Source of the DNA: Shewanella morhuae
Lineage (GTDB): Bacteria; Pseudomonadota; Gammaproteobacteria; Enterobacterales; Shewanellaceae
Assembly (NCBI RefSeq): GCF_900156405.1
Contig: NZ_FTNN01000008.1
Coordinates: 1 to 64,000 of the forward strand
Length of the DNA stretch: 64,000 bases
Reading direction: 5' to 3'
The first letter of the stretch is position 1. The number at the start of each line of letters is the position of its first letter. Below the pieces are notes generated by a model. It made no database searches. It saw nothing but the letters and a program-made list of their open reading frames with translations, and was not told the origin of the DNA. The translations under genes and the position numbers were made by a program. Below, piece after piece: positions 8,266 through 17,896 of this stretch.

Positions 8266-10479
8266 TTACTCGGCCAGTAAGCCACGACTACGCAGTAGCG
8301 GCTCTATGCCCGCTTCTTTACCGCGAAAGTTCTTATACATCAGCATTGAATCGTCGCTACCGCCTTTTGAAAGGATATTATTACGGAAGGAATCTGCCGT
8401 AGCTTTATCGAAAATGCCATTTTCTTTAAAGGCTTCAAAGGCATCTGCGCCTAAAATATCCGACCAAAGGTAGCTGTAGTAACCTGCAGAATAACCGCCC
8501 GCGAAAATATGCGAGAAGTAGGTGCTGCGGTAGCGTGGGCTAATTTGATTAATTAACCCCATGGCCGCTAATGAGTCAGCTTCAAACTTGGCGGCATCCT
8601 TTGGCGTGGTGTCAGTCAGTGTGTGCCAATCTAAATCAAGCTTAGTGGCCGCGACATATTCAACCGTTGAAAAACCTTGGTTAAACTTACTCGCCGCTTG
8701 GATTTTTTTCACTAATTCCTGCGGGATCACTTCGCCAGTTTTATAATGTTTGGCAAATTGCGCTAACACTTCTGGTTGTGTCATCCAGTTTTCATTCACT
8801 TGCGATGGGAACTCCACATAGTCGCGTGGTACTGCCGTGCCGCCCTGTGAGCGATACTCTACCTTCGATAACATGCCGTGCAGCGCATGACCAAATTCGT
8901 GGAATAACGTACTAGCCTCATCGAAGGTTAGTAATGCTGGCTCATTACCCGCAGGGCGAGGGTAGTTGAGTACGTTAACAATAATGGGTTTAGAATCAAC
9001 GCCATTCATATTGTACTGCTTGCGATAGGAGTTCATCCAGGCGCCGCCACGCTTGCTGTCGCGGGTAAAATAATCGCCCATAAAGATAGCCATTAATGTG
9101 CCGTCTTTATCGTAAACTTCCCATGTACGCACTTCTGCATTGTATTTGGGTAAGTCGGTACGTTCCTTAAAGGTCAAACCGTACAAACGGTTCGCGGTGT
9201 AGAACACGCCTTTAAGGGTGCTATCAAGTGAGAAATACGGACGAGTTTGTTGTTCGTTAAAGCTGTATTTCGCTACACGAATTTTATCGGCGTAGTAATC
9301 CCAGTCCCACGCTTGCAGCGTAAACTTATTATCTTGGCTATCGATCATGGCTTGCATATCAGCCATTTCAGCTTTGGCTTGGGCAAGCGCGGCTGGCCAT
9401 ACTTTATTGAGCAAGCCGTAAACGTTTTCGGACGTTTTAGCGGTGCGTTCTTCTAACACAAAATCAGCATGGGTTTTATAGCCCATCAACTGGGCGCGTT
9501 CTGCGCGTAGGGCTGCAATTTTAGCTAGGATGGTTTTGTTATCGTGGGCATTATTGTTATTGCCACGCTCTGTATAACCTTTATACAAGATTTCACGTAA
9601 TTGACGGTTATCGGCATAGGTTAAAAAAGGCGTGATAGAAGGGCGAGAAGTGGTAAATACCCACTTACCTTCGTGGCCACGCTTTTTAGCGGTTTCAAAG
9701 GCGGTGGCAATCACATCATCGGGTAAGCCAGCTAAATCCGTTTTGCTATCGATAACAAGTTCAAAGGCATTGGTTTCAGCGAGTAGATTGTCACCAAAGG
9801 TGAGATTGAGTTTACCGATTTCTTCGTTTAATGCGCGCAGTTTGGTTTTATCTTGCTCACTTAAATTAGCGCCGCCACGGGTGAAAGATTTGTAGGTATC
9901 TTCCAGTAATTTTGCTTGCGCGGTATTGAGCTTTAAGCTGTCTTTTGCATCATGAACCGCTTTGACTTTTTGAAATAGTTTGTCATTGAGCAAAATGTCA
10001 TCTTCAGCGGACGATAACATCGGCGACACTTCTTTCGAAATCGCCTGCAACGCTGGGGTGGTGTCGGCGCCTGTTAGGTTGAAGAAAACATTCGATACCC
10101 GCTTAACCAAATCGCCAGAAAACTCCATTGCTTCAATGGTATTAGCGAAGGTAGGCCTAGCTTTATTATCAACGATGGCTTGCATCTGTTCGTGTTGCTG
10201 GGCAATACCCGCTTTAAATGCGGGGAGGAAATGTTCAGGTTTGATTTTATCAAAGTCTGGGATTTCCATAAAAGTATCATAGGGTTTAAAGAATGGATTG
10301 GTCGCATTCTGGCTGATAATTTGCGCTGAAACGGCATTAGGCGCTGCATTTGCTTGCACACTGGCATCGGGTTGTTGTGCGCTGCAAGCACCTAAGGTTA
10401 AGGCTAAAGCAATGGCACTTAGTGTGAGTTTAGCGGTGCGTGGCTTGAGGGCTTGCGTTTTAAGGGTTAGTCCCTTCAT
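8266..10479 (-). CDS. dcp: M3 family peptidyl-dipeptidase (Dcp-like) lipoprotein, copy 2
   Basis: A paralogue of the 4424-6568 gene, 737 residues from the preferred start. The frame extends 19 codons further to 10536, but the ATG at 10479 directly precedes a lipoprotein signal (LALTLGACSAQ) and has GGGGA upstream. The catalytic motif is LFHEFGHALHG (~527), followed by the conserved FSHIFAGGYSAGYYSYLWSDI block. Its role would be cleavage of dipeptides from peptide C-termini at the envelope. Both copies share the domain plan but differ widely along their length. That points to an old duplication rather than a recent tandem repeat. Confidence 0.92.
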   Translation of the reverse strand: MKGLTLKTQALKPRTAKLTLSAIALALTLGACSAQQPDASVQANAAPNAVSAQIISQNATNPFFKPYDTFMEIPDFDKIKPEHFLPAFKAGIAQQHEQMQAIVDNKARPTFANTIEAMEFSGDLVKRVSNVFFNLTGADTTPALQAISKEVSPMLSSAEDDILLNDKLFQKVKAVHDAKDSLKLNTAQAKLLEDTYKSFTRGGANLSEQDKTKLRALNEEIGKLNLTFGDNLLAETNAFELVIDSKTDLAGLPDDVIATAFETAKKRGHEGKWVFTTSRPSITPFLTYADNRQLREILYKGYTERGNNNNAHDNKTILAKIAALRAERAQLMGYKTHADFVLEERTAKTSENVYGLLNKVWPAALAQAKAEMADMQAMIDSQDNKFTLQAWDWDYYADKIRVAKYSFNEQQTRPYFSLDSTLKGVFYTANRLYGLTFKERTDLPKYNAEVRTWEVYDKDGTLMAIFMGDYFTRDSKRGGAWMNSYRKQYNMNGVDSKPIIVNVLNYPRPAGNEPALLTFDEASTLFHEFGHALHGMLSKVEYRSQGGTAVPRDYVEFPSQVNENWMTQPEVLAQFAKHYKTGEVIPQELVKKIQAASKFNQGFSTVEYVAATKLDLDWHTLTDTTPKDAAKFEADSLAAMGLINQISPRYRSTYFSHIFAGGYSAGYYSYLWSDILGADAFEAFKENGIFDKATADSFRNNILSKGGSDDSMLMYKNFRGKEAGIEPLLRSRGLLAE

Positions 10480-10882
10480 TATTGGTTCCCCGTTAGGTCG
10501 ATTATTGTTATGCATGCTGGAATAGGTGATAGCCATAGATTTTGATAACCATAGATTTCAGGAAGTGAACAATCTGAGAACGGCTAAAACAATTAATTAT
10601 TAAGGTGATTGTTTAACATGTATCGCAGGTTAGAACCTATTGGTTTTGTGTTTTATTTGTAACAAATGTTTTATTTCAGGTATTTAAGCAAACCAATATG
10701 GCAAACTAAATAGGCTCAAACCATATTGCGAATTAGCGTGTTGGCACGTGAGCTGAGTTAAGTCGTGCACTTATATAGAGAATATAAGTCATGCTAATCA
10801 CGGCAACACCAACCTTTTCATTCCTTTTAAAACCGTCTCTTGCAGTACGGTCCTAACACTAATAACAATAACAGGATCTAGT
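10480..10882. other. Divergent intergenic region, dcp copy 2 / dipeptidase
   Basis: This 403-bp gap holds the promoters of two divergent peptidase genes. A dyad ACTTATAT-N5-ATATAAGT lies at 10769-10789, about 95 nt upstream of the dipeptidase start. It has no T-run, so it is more likely an operator or an RNA hairpin than a terminator. No coding potential is apparent. Confidence 0.45.
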
Positions 10883-12556
10883 ATGTCTCAATCTTATATT
10901 CCACGTATTTCCGTGCGTTTGGCTTTATCCTTGGCGTTACTGACAGCCTCCAGTGCTATTATTCCGCAAAGTCTTGCCACAGATGTTGCTGCAAACACTA
11001 ACATTCCCCAGTTAAGCTCCAATGCCGTTAAGGTCGCCGATTATGCTGTCGCTAAATACGATGCGGCCATGGTGCAAAGTTTGGCTGAGTTAGTTAGCTT
11101 TAATACTCAAGCCGTTGAAGGGCAAACCCCAGACACAAATCCAGCCTTTGTGGGCTTTAAGTCGAGCTTACAACAACTGAGTCAAACACTGGGTTTAGAT
11201 TATGTCGATCATGGTTATGTCATCTTAATTGGTTTAGATGCGACGTCATCTAGCACGGGCGAGCCTAAAAAATTAGGAGTTGTCACCCATGGCGATGTGC
11301 AGCCTGCCAATCCTGCGTTGTGGGCGCAAAGCCCTTACTTACTCGATAGCCAATCTGAGCCGGGTAAATTGATTGGTCGTGGCACAGAAGATGATAAAGG
11401 CGCCATTGTTACTGCCATGTATGCGATGAAGGCGATTAAAGATAAGCAAATTAAGCGAGATAGACGCATTGAATTGTTAGTTTATTTAGCTGAAGAATCC
11501 GATTGGGAACCACTTCAAACCTTTCTCACCCATTACACACCTGCGGATATGAACATTACTATTGATGCCGAATACCCAGTGGTCACCGCCGAAAAAGGTT
11601 GGAGTAAGATTGCGTTTACTGTACCCAATATTACGATCTCCAATAGAGACGCTAAAGCAGAGGCTGCAACTCAAACTCCCACGTTAACAGCTTTCTCTGG
11701 TGGTTATTTTGCCAGCCAAGTACCGCAGCAAGCCGAGGCGCAAATTGAGGCGGTTTCACCCGCATTGCTGGCTAAATTGCAAACCAAAGCCGCAGCGCAG
11801 CAAGGGATGAAATATCGTTTTGAAAACCACTGCGTCGATAGCCTGTGTAAGCTACATATTTTTGCCGACGGTAAAGCTGCACATTCGTCAACCCCAGAAG
11901 ATGGCGTGAATGCGGTAACTCATCTTGCAGCATTGTTAAGTAACAATCTGAGCCATGATCTAAGTAATGATCTGAGCAATGAACAAATTCATGCGCCTTG
12001 GCCACAAACAGCGGCATCCTTAACGGTTGCCGTTATTAATGAATTAGTGGGTTTAGGGATTTATGCTGAGCAGTTTGGTGACTTAGCCTATAAAGATGAT
12101 TTTATGGGGCCTTTGACATTGGCACCCACAGTTGTAAGTGAAACGCAAAAGGGCACTGAGGTGATTATTAACTTGCGTCGCCCTGTTGGTAAAACACCAG
12201 AGTTACTCACTAAACAAGCCCGTGAAGCCTTAACCCTGTGGCAGGATAAACACCAAGTGCAGCTTGTTGATATTGAAAGCTATTGGGGCGAGCCTATGGT
12301 GATGGAAGGTGCACCGCAGCAACAAACCCTGCTCGACGTGTTTGCCCACTTCACGGGTATAGTTGACCCCAAACCCGTTGCGATTGGCGGCTCTACCAAC
12401 AGTAAATTATTCCCCAATGCCTTAAGTTTTGGTCCAGCCATGCCGGGCGTGGAATACACAGGCCATACCGAAAAAGAATTCATCACCCACAAGCAATTTA
12501 TGCAGAATCTAAAAATGTATACCGCGGCATTTATCGAACTATCGGCGGTTAAATAA
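10883..12556 (+). CDS. Secreted M20 family dipeptidase (PepV/Sapep-like)
   Basis: A 557-residue exported zinc peptidase. The signal peptide spans about residues 1-33 (hydrophobic core LALSLALLTASSAII). The M20 metal centre is visible as THGDVQPAN (~135), GRGTEDDKGAI (~173) and the EES acid/base pair (~205). The C-terminal histidine is in GHTEKEF (~532). Insertion of the dimerisation/lid domain between the two halves of the catalytic domain is typical. The PepV-like subgroup removes amino acids from dipeptides. Residues ~353-371 contain a small repeat (NNLSHDLSNDLSNEQ). AGGATC lies upstream of the ATG. It probably acts with the neighbouring envelope peptidases in peptide use. Confidence 0.88.
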   Translation: MSQSYIPRISVRLALSLALLTASSAIIPQSLATDVAANTNIPQLSSNAVKVADYAVAKYDAAMVQSLAELVSFNTQAVEGQTPDTNPAFVGFKSSLQQLSQTLGLDYVDHGYVILIGLDATSSSTGEPKKLGVVTHGDVQPANPALWAQSPYLLDSQSEPGKLIGRGTEDDKGAIVTAMYAMKAIKDKQIKRDRRIELLVYLAEESDWEPLQTFLTHYTPADMNITIDAEYPVVTAEKGWSKIAFTVPNITISNRDAKAEAATQTPTLTAFSGGYFASQVPQQAEAQIEAVSPALLAKLQTKAAAQQGMKYRFENHCVDSLCKLHIFADGKAAHSSTPEDGVNAVTHLAALLSNNLSHDLSNDLSNEQIHAPWPQTAASLTVAVINELVGLGIYAEQFGDLAYKDDFMGPLTLAPTVVSETQKGTEVIINLRRPVGKTPELLTKQAREALTLWQDKHQVQLVDIESYWGEPMVMEGAPQQQTLLDVFAHFTGIVDPKPVAIGGSTNSKLFPNALSFGPAMPGVEYTGHTEKEFITHKQFMQNLKMYTAAFIELSAVK

Positions 12557-12718
12557 TTACCCTCCAAATGGTATAAAAAACTACCGAGAAAAAGCAAACT
12601 CCTATAGCATCATTTATACGCATTGAAATGTATGTGGCAGTCGCTAAGTCCAATCAGTGATTTACGCCCTACAGACAGCGCATAAATACTAAGACATTAG
12701 CAGTCAAACGGAGGTGGC

Positions 12719-12976
12719 ATGGAAAGCCTAGATAATGTAAAAGTTCTAACACGTGGAGAGTCCGTGATTCTTGCAGGAGTTTGTTCAGGTATTGCAAAAT
12801 ATTACAATTTGCGAAAAAGCAGCATTAGGTTCGCATTTTTGTTGACTAGCTTGTTTTTTGCTATTCCTGTATTTGCTTATGTTGTTTTGTGGTTAGTTTT
12901 ACCTAAATATCCGACGACAGAAGCGATGGCTCGTCATTTAAGACGAAATAAGCTACAAAGAAAATATGGCAGTTAA
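12719..12976 (+). CDS. PspC domain protein
   Basis: An 85-residue membrane protein. The N-terminal third contains the PspC core (VILAGVCSGIAKYYNL, then SSIRFAFLLTSLF), followed by one strong transmembrane helix (~38-62) ending LWLVLPKYP. PspC domains in phage-shock systems sense membrane stress with PspB, but no pspA or pspB genes are present here, so this is a stand-alone PspC-like protein. GGAGG lies 6 nt before the ATG, a strong ribosome binding site. Confidence 0.87.
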   Translation: MESLDNVKVLTRGESVILAGVCSGIAKYYNLRKSSIRFAFLLTSLFFAIPVFAYVVLWLVLPKYPTTEAMARHLRRNKLQRKYGS

Positions 12977-13083
12977 CAGGAAATAAAGCGGAACAGTTAC
13001 CAGTTTACTCGGTTTAGCTTCGCAACACACTTTAGCAAAAAAACTATTAGTGTTAGATCTGTCTTTATAACCAATAAGTTACG

Positions 13084-13347
13084 CTAATGCTCGAAAGATG
13101 AGCCATAGCGATTTGTGAGACGACCGTCCACCTCATGGCCACTTTTTGGCATCCATACCATCTCGGCATTTGTGAATCCTTTCACATCAGAAGGGGAGGT
13201 TGAACATCCAAACGGACTTGAACAATATCCTTGTTTAACGGCCAGTTCGCCATGGCTCTCGTTCATAAGCTCAGAAACCTTAGGTTTGTATTCACCGTGT
13301 CGATGAGTGAATGCCATGGCAAGCCTATATGAGTCGATACCAGCCAA
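13084..13347 (-). CDS. Hypothetical small protein, TTG start
   Basis: This 87-residue frame has no family I recognise. The only plausible start is TTG at 13347, with GGGAT 8 nt upstream. The frame continues upstream for eight codons (a hydrophobic stretch, VISVIGIL) to a TGA. The protein begins LAGIDSYRLAMAFTHRHGEYK and contains a CSSPFGC segment. A 63-codon plus-strand frame overlaps it and looks less protein-like. It could equally be the tail of a decayed gene whose N-terminus is lost. No terminator lies directly behind it. Confidence 0.35.
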   Translation of the reverse strand: MAGIDSYRLAMAFTHRHGEYKPKVSELMNESHGELAVKQGYCSSPFGCSTSPSDVKGFTNAEMVWMPKSGHEVDGRLTNRYGSSFEH

Positions 13348-13454
13348 CGTTAAGATCCCAATAACTGAAATAACTGGTCACCCAGTACAGTTTGCCTAAA
13401 CTATTAGGTCAAAAAGTTAGCTAGGTTCAGTACGATAACTTGTTACTCACACAA

Positions 13455-13497
13455 TAAAAATCCCTGCTTATACAGTGATATATAGCAGGGGTTTTTA
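13455..13497. terminator. Bidirectional hairpin terminator near ggt
   Basis: CCCTGCT and AGCAGGG are separated by 16 nt and flanked by an A-run on the left and a T-run on the right. It lies in the gap 13348-13629, which otherwise shows no coding potential, about 135 nt past the ggt stop codon. Confidence 0.7.
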
Positions 13498-13629
13498 AAT
13501 TGAGAGTTTGCATTCGCTGAGCTGCGAGACAAGCCTTATTCAGGGTTTATGATCTATATCGAATAGGTCATTCCTTCCTCTTATCTCTTAACACTCATCT
13601 TTTTCACTAAAATCGGCGTCATAGATATG

Positions 13630-15369
13630 CTAATAACCGATGGCTTCACTACCTGCATGGCGAGGGTCGGAAGACCCAAAAATTCCCTGTTCATTTACCA
13701 TAATTGACTGGGTGCTGCCCATGGCAGATTGTACTTTTACTTTGTGACCTTTGGCTTCGAGCAAGGAAATGGTATCGCGGTTTAAGCTGGACTCAACGCG
13801 CAGTTCATCGGGTAACCATTGATGGTGTACCCTTGCAGCATTACTGGCTTCAGCGATATTTAACCCATGATCAATCACATTCATGATGATTTGCAAAGTG
13901 GTGGTGATAATGCGTGAACCACCTGGGCTACCGGTGACGAGGAAGGGCTTACCGTCCTTCATTACTATGGTGGGGCTCATTGAGCTCAGTGGGCGCTTAT
14001 TGCCTTCAACCGCATTGGCATCGCCGCCAACTAAGCCATAACCATTGGGGACACCAGCTTTGGCTGAGAAATCATCCATTTCGTTGTTGAGTAAAATGCC
14101 AGTACCTTTGGCGACTAAACCTGAGCCATAGCTAAAGTTTAGCGTGTAAGTATTTGATACCGCATTACCCCATTTATCAACTACTGAAAAATGAGTGGTT
14201 TGATCGCTCTCATAGGGCGCCAGTTTTCCCGGTTTTATGTCGGTACTTGGCGTGACTTTATCCATTGAAATTTGGCTGGCAATTTTTTGGGCGTAATCTT
14301 TACTGGTTAACGCTTTGACTGGGACGTTGTAAAAATCAGGATCGCCCAAATATTCGCTACGATCGGCGTAGGCACGCTTCATCGTTTCTGTCATTAAGTG
14401 GATTGTTTGCGCCGTATTTTGGCCGAGTTTATCAATTGGGAATTGCTGTAATACATTGAGCATTTCAATAATGTGCACACCACCCGATGACGGTGGCGGC
14501 ATAGAAACCACCTCATAACCTCGGTATTCGCCGCGCACAGGCTCACGTTCGACAACCTTGTATTGTTTAAGATCGTCCAAGGTCATAATGCCGCCTGCAT
14601 CTTGCACCGCTTTGACGATTTTTGTCGCAGTTTCACCTTCGTAAAAACCTTTAGTACCCTTTTGGGCAATAAGACTTAATGAGTGGGCCAATTCGGGCTG
14701 TTTAAGCACATCATCGACTTGATAGTCACTGCCGTCGGCTTTGTAGAAGATAGCTGCCGTAGTTGGCCATTGGCTCATACGGCGTTTAAGCCCTGCAAGG
14801 GATTGCGCTAAATCTGGCGTGACGCTAATGCCTTCTTGCGCCATCTCAATGGCGGGCGCCGTGACTTGTTTTAGTGTCATGGTGCCATATTTTTCAAGGG
14901 CTAAGCTCATGCCCATAACAGTGCCCGGCACGCCTACAGCAAGGCCATGCTCACGGCTCAATTTTTCAACCGCATCGCCATTTTCATCAAGGAAAATATC
15001 TTTATTAGCTTTAGAGGGCGCCATTTCACGGTAATCAATTGCGATGGTTTTGTTTTCTTTGGCGATATGTACCAGCATAAAACCGCCGCCGCCAATGTTC
15101 CCCGCGCGAGGTAATGTTACCGCGAGGCTAAAGGCTACGGCCACTGCGGCATCAACCGCATTGCCGCCCTGTTTTAAAATTTCAATACCAGTGCGACTGG
15201 CGAGTGTTTCTTGGCTTGCTACCATGCCATGCTTGGCCCACACAGGTTGCGCTGTGGCCATCTGGCTAAAAATTGATGATTCATCGGCGAGTAAATTAGG
15301 TGACGATACTAAGGGAAGCGCCATCGCAATAGCGAGAATCAAGGGTCTAAATTTTTTTGTTGGATGCAT
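13630..15369 (-). CDS. ggt: Gamma-glutamyltransferase
   Basis: A secreted N-terminal nucleophile hydrolase that transfers or hydrolyses the gamma-glutamyl group of glutathione in the periplasm. The signal peptide (LILAIAMALPLVSS) is followed by the large-subunit block TLASRTGIEILKQGGNAVDAAVA. The catalytic threonine for self-cleavage lies in QTTHFSVVD (~392), matching the position in E. coli GGT (391). RPLSSMSPTIV and TGSPGGSRI form the substrate pocket. AGGA lies 6 nt before the ATG at 15369, so this start is preferred to the ATG eight codons upstream at 15393, which lacks a good site. Length is 579 aa, as expected. Confidence 0.95.
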   Translation of the reverse strand: MHPTKKFRPLILAIAMALPLVSSPNLLADESSIFSQMATAQPVWAKHGMVASQETLASRTGIEILKQGGNAVDAAVAVAFSLAVTLPRAGNIGGGGFMLVHIAKENKTIAIDYREMAPSKANKDIFLDENGDAVEKLSREHGLAVGVPGTVMGMSLALEKYGTMTLKQVTAPAIEMAQEGISVTPDLAQSLAGLKRRMSQWPTTAAIFYKADGSDYQVDDVLKQPELAHSLSLIAQKGTKGFYEGETATKIVKAVQDAGGIMTLDDLKQYKVVEREPVRGEYRGYEVVSMPPPSSGGVHIIEMLNVLQQFPIDKLGQNTAQTIHLMTETMKRAYADRSEYLGDPDFYNVPVKALTSKDYAQKIASQISMDKVTPSTDIKPGKLAPYESDQTTHFSVVDKWGNAVSNTYTLNFSYGSGLVAKGTGILLNNEMDDFSAKAGVPNGYGLVGGDANAVEGNKRPLSSMSPTIVMKDGKPFLVTGSPGGSRIITTTLQIIMNVIDHGLNIAEASNAARVHHQWLPDELRVESSLNRDTISLLEAKGHKVKVQSAMGSTQSIMVNEQGIFGSSDPRHAGSEAIGY

Positions 15370-15477
15370 ATCCAATCCTGTATTTATTTTCATTAGGGCT
15401 ATGCAATGTGCCGAGAATTAGGCTTAATTGCAACCGTGTATCGTTTATTAGCCCCATAAAGGACGAGAATTTACCCT

Positions 15478-16773
15478 ATGACTCAGTTTATCCTAGCCTT
15501 TGCGAGTGCTATTGCTGATATCCCATCCCGCGCGTGGAATAGCGTAATGGGGCAGGCTAATCCCTTTTGTCGTCATGAGTTTTTGTTAGCGCTTGAGCAA
15601 AGCGGCTCAGCTTGTATTGCAACGGGTTGGACGCCAAAACATTTATGTGTGTTTGATGCCAGTCGCGTATTAAGCGATGAAATGGGAGACGATAGGCATT
15701 TTCAACCTTTGGATGACGGGGCGTTTATCAGTTTGCAAACCGCCGAATATTTTAATGCATTACCGCTGGTTGCCGTGATGCCCTTGTACCAAAAAACGCA
15801 TTCCTATGGTGAATATGTGTTTGATTGGGCATGGGCCGAAGCCTACGAGCGCCATGGTATTGATTATTACCCTAAATGGGTCAATGCCACTCCCTTTACT
15901 CCCGTTCAAGGGCGACGAATGGGCATTAAGCCCGAATTGACAAATATCGAGCACATGCGCGTAGCGGCATTAATGCTATCGGCATTAAATCGTCAGTTAA
16001 CGCAAAAAGCGGCTGATTCGCCGATTTCTTCATGGCACAGTCTGTTTGTGAGCGCACAGCAAACACTGTTATTTGAACATTCCCCCCATTCGCACTTAAA
16101 GCGTTTAGGTACGCAGTTCCATTGGCATAATCGTGGTTATCGGGATTTTAATGATTTTTTGTCGAGTTTTAACTCTCGTAAACGTAAAAATATCTTAAAG
16201 GAGCGGGCACAGTTACAACCTTTTAATCTTAAGTTTCAATTTGTCGAAGGCGAGCAAGTCACCCGTTCGCAATGGCAAACATTTATTCAGTGCTATCAAC
16301 TGACCTACCTTAAACGCTCGGGTCATCGCGGCTATTTAACGCCCGCGTTTTTCTATCAATTAGCTGAGCACCTCACATCGCAAATACGCTTGCTGGTGGT
16401 TGAAGACGCAAAAGGAGAAATGGTGGCGGGTGCCTTATATTTAAGGGGCGAGAATACCGAAGGACAGAAATGCTTATATGGCCGTTATTGGGGCACAACA
16501 ATTGAGCTTGATGGCTTACACTTTGAGGCTTGTTACTATCAAGGGGTTGAATATTGCATTGAGCATGGGTTGGCACTGTTTGATGCTGGTGCTCAGGGCG
16601 AACACAAGGTGTTGCGTGGTTTCGAGCCCGTAGAAATGTATTCCTACCATGACATTGCCCATTTGGGCTTTAAGGACGCTATTACGGATTTTGTCACGCA
16701 AGAAACCCAACAAGTACAACAATATATGGCGCAGATGAGCGCTGTGTTGCCCTACAAAAAAGCGCCCGAGTAA
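15478..16773 (+). CDS. GNAT/FemAB-like protein (COG3146, DUF482 type)
   Basis: A 431-residue protein with no signal peptide. It has the hallmarks of the COG3146/PF04339 family: the N-terminal AWNSVMGQANPFCRHEFL motif, YGEYVFDWAWAEAYERHG, and the later GYRDFNDFLSSFNSRKRK. The C-terminal block LFDAGAQGEHKVLRGFEPV is also typical. Members resemble FemAB/GNAT acyltransferases, and their substrate is not established. It is divergent from ggt with a gap of 108 bp. A peptidoglycan role is sometimes assumed by homology to FemX proteins but is not shown by the sequence. Confidence 0.85.
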   Translation: MTQFILAFASAIADIPSRAWNSVMGQANPFCRHEFLLALEQSGSACIATGWTPKHLCVFDASRVLSDEMGDDRHFQPLDDGAFISLQTAEYFNALPLVAVMPLYQKTHSYGEYVFDWAWAEAYERHGIDYYPKWVNATPFTPVQGRRMGIKPELTNIEHMRVAALMLSALNRQLTQKAADSPISSWHSLFVSAQQTLLFEHSPHSHLKRLGTQFHWHNRGYRDFNDFLSSFNSRKRKNILKERAQLQPFNLKFQFVEGEQVTRSQWQTFIQCYQLTYLKRSGHRGYLTPAFFYQLAEHLTSQIRLLVVEDAKGEMVAGALYLRGENTEGQKCLYGRYWGTTIELDGLHFEACYYQGVEYCIEHGLALFDAGAQGEHKVLRGFEPVEMYSYHDIAHLGFKDAITDFVTQETQQVQQYMAQMSAVLPYKKAPE

Positions 16774-16876
16774 AGCCTTAAAATAAGACTTTATTGAGCG
16801 CGTATTTAACAGATATTATTGTATGGGATTATTGACTCGCTGTGAGCGAATTCACAGTGAGCTAATCCTAAACGAG

Positions 16877-17500
16877 TTAACTGACGGCAAGCCAAATCCC
16901 TACGCCAATCATTAAGCTGCCTGCAATACGATTCAACCAGCGAATATTATCGCCACGGCTAAGAAAAATGCGCAGGCTCTTGCCGCCGCTGGCGTAGGCT
17001 AACATTGAAACAAACTCGGTCACCATAATAATACTCAGTAGCGCAAGCAGTTGCGGCGCGACATCGCGCTCAGCATTAATAAAGGGTGGCAGTAGCGATA
17101 CCATAAATGCCCAGCCTTTAGGGTTGGCAATGGCGGTAATAAAGCCTTGGGTGATTAAGGTTAAGTTACTTGCTCTTGGATTAGTATCCGTATCGCTAGG
17201 TAAGGTCATCTTGCCCCGTGCGCGCCACATTTGCACACCAATATAGCCTAAGTAAATCCCACCAACCCATTTAAAGACTTGAAATACTTCTGGATAATTA
17301 AGCATGATGCTAGCTACGCCCATAACGGCGGCGGTGGCGACGAGTGCGACTCCAACCAGTTCACCTAACATCATCCATAGGGTGCGGCGCACACCAATGC
17401 TCATGCCGAGCGTCATAGCGAGGGTCATACACATGCCCGGCGTAATCGAAACAAAAAAGAAGGTCGGGATAAACACTGCAAGTAATGCAAAATCTGGCAT
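16877..17500 (-). CDS. LysE/RhtB family amino-acid exporter
   Basis: A 207-residue inner-membrane protein with about six hydrophobic segments. It carries the family signature FVSITPGMCMTLAMTLGMSIGVRR near the N-terminus and GGIYLGYIGVQMWRARG around residue 80. The conserved GFITAIANPKGWAFMVSLLP segment follows around residue 115. LysE/RhtB proteins export amino acids or their derivatives by proton antiport; the substrate here cannot be told. The ribosome binding site is weak. It is convergent with the GNAT-like gene. A CTCGCTGTGA/TCACAGTGAG hairpin (16835-16862) lies in the gap between them. Confidence 0.85.
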   Translation of the reverse strand: MPDFALLAVFIPTFFFVSITPGMCMTLAMTLGMSIGVRRTLWMMLGELVGVALVATAAVMGVASIMLNYPEVFQVFKWVGGIYLGYIGVQMWRARGKMTLPSDTDTNPRASNLTLITQGFITAIANPKGWAFMVSLLPPFINAERDVAPQLLALLSIIMVTEFVSMLAYASGGKSLRIFLSRGDNIRWLNRIAGSLMIGVGIWLAVS

Positions 17501-17851
17501 GGTTTAGTTAGTCTTGGTTGAAAATAAGAAGGGCGCTAGTGTAATAAAAATGACGGGGTTAGCCAATGTGTGAGTTGCGTATTTCGCTTGTGGCATTAAT
17601 TTAGCCTGTAAATAAGGGGTTTAGTTGAAACGATAGCCATACCTAAACGATGCGAGTTTTCGTATTTTACTTGTTCTTTTAACTGTTGATAATTTAAACA
17701 ACACTGGTGCTGGTTGTATTGTGAATAAGATCATGCCTGCTTGCTGTATTGCGTAAAATAGGTAGGGTTATTAAACCCATTAGTGGAATAATCCTAAAAA
17801 ACTCGGAGCTGATTTTTTGTGTAAATACAGATGATTTAACACTGGGAAAAG
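17501..17851. other. Intergenic, upstream of the LysE-type gene
   Basis: About 350 bp without a convincing gene. A plus-strand frame beginning at 17749 runs through the hppD terminator into hppD and is a shadow. The promoter of the minus-strand LysE-type gene should lie near 17510-17620. Confidence 0.4.
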
Positions 17852-17880
17852 AAAACGGTACGCAGGGCGCACCGTTTTTT
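17852..17880 (-). terminator. Terminator after the hmgA-hppD operon
   Basis: AAAACGGT-A-CGC pairs with GCG-C-ACCGTTTT around a short loop, with T-runs on both strands. It lies 17 nt past the hppD stop codon. Confidence 0.88.
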
Positions 17881-17896
17881 ATAGGCGAGATAAACG

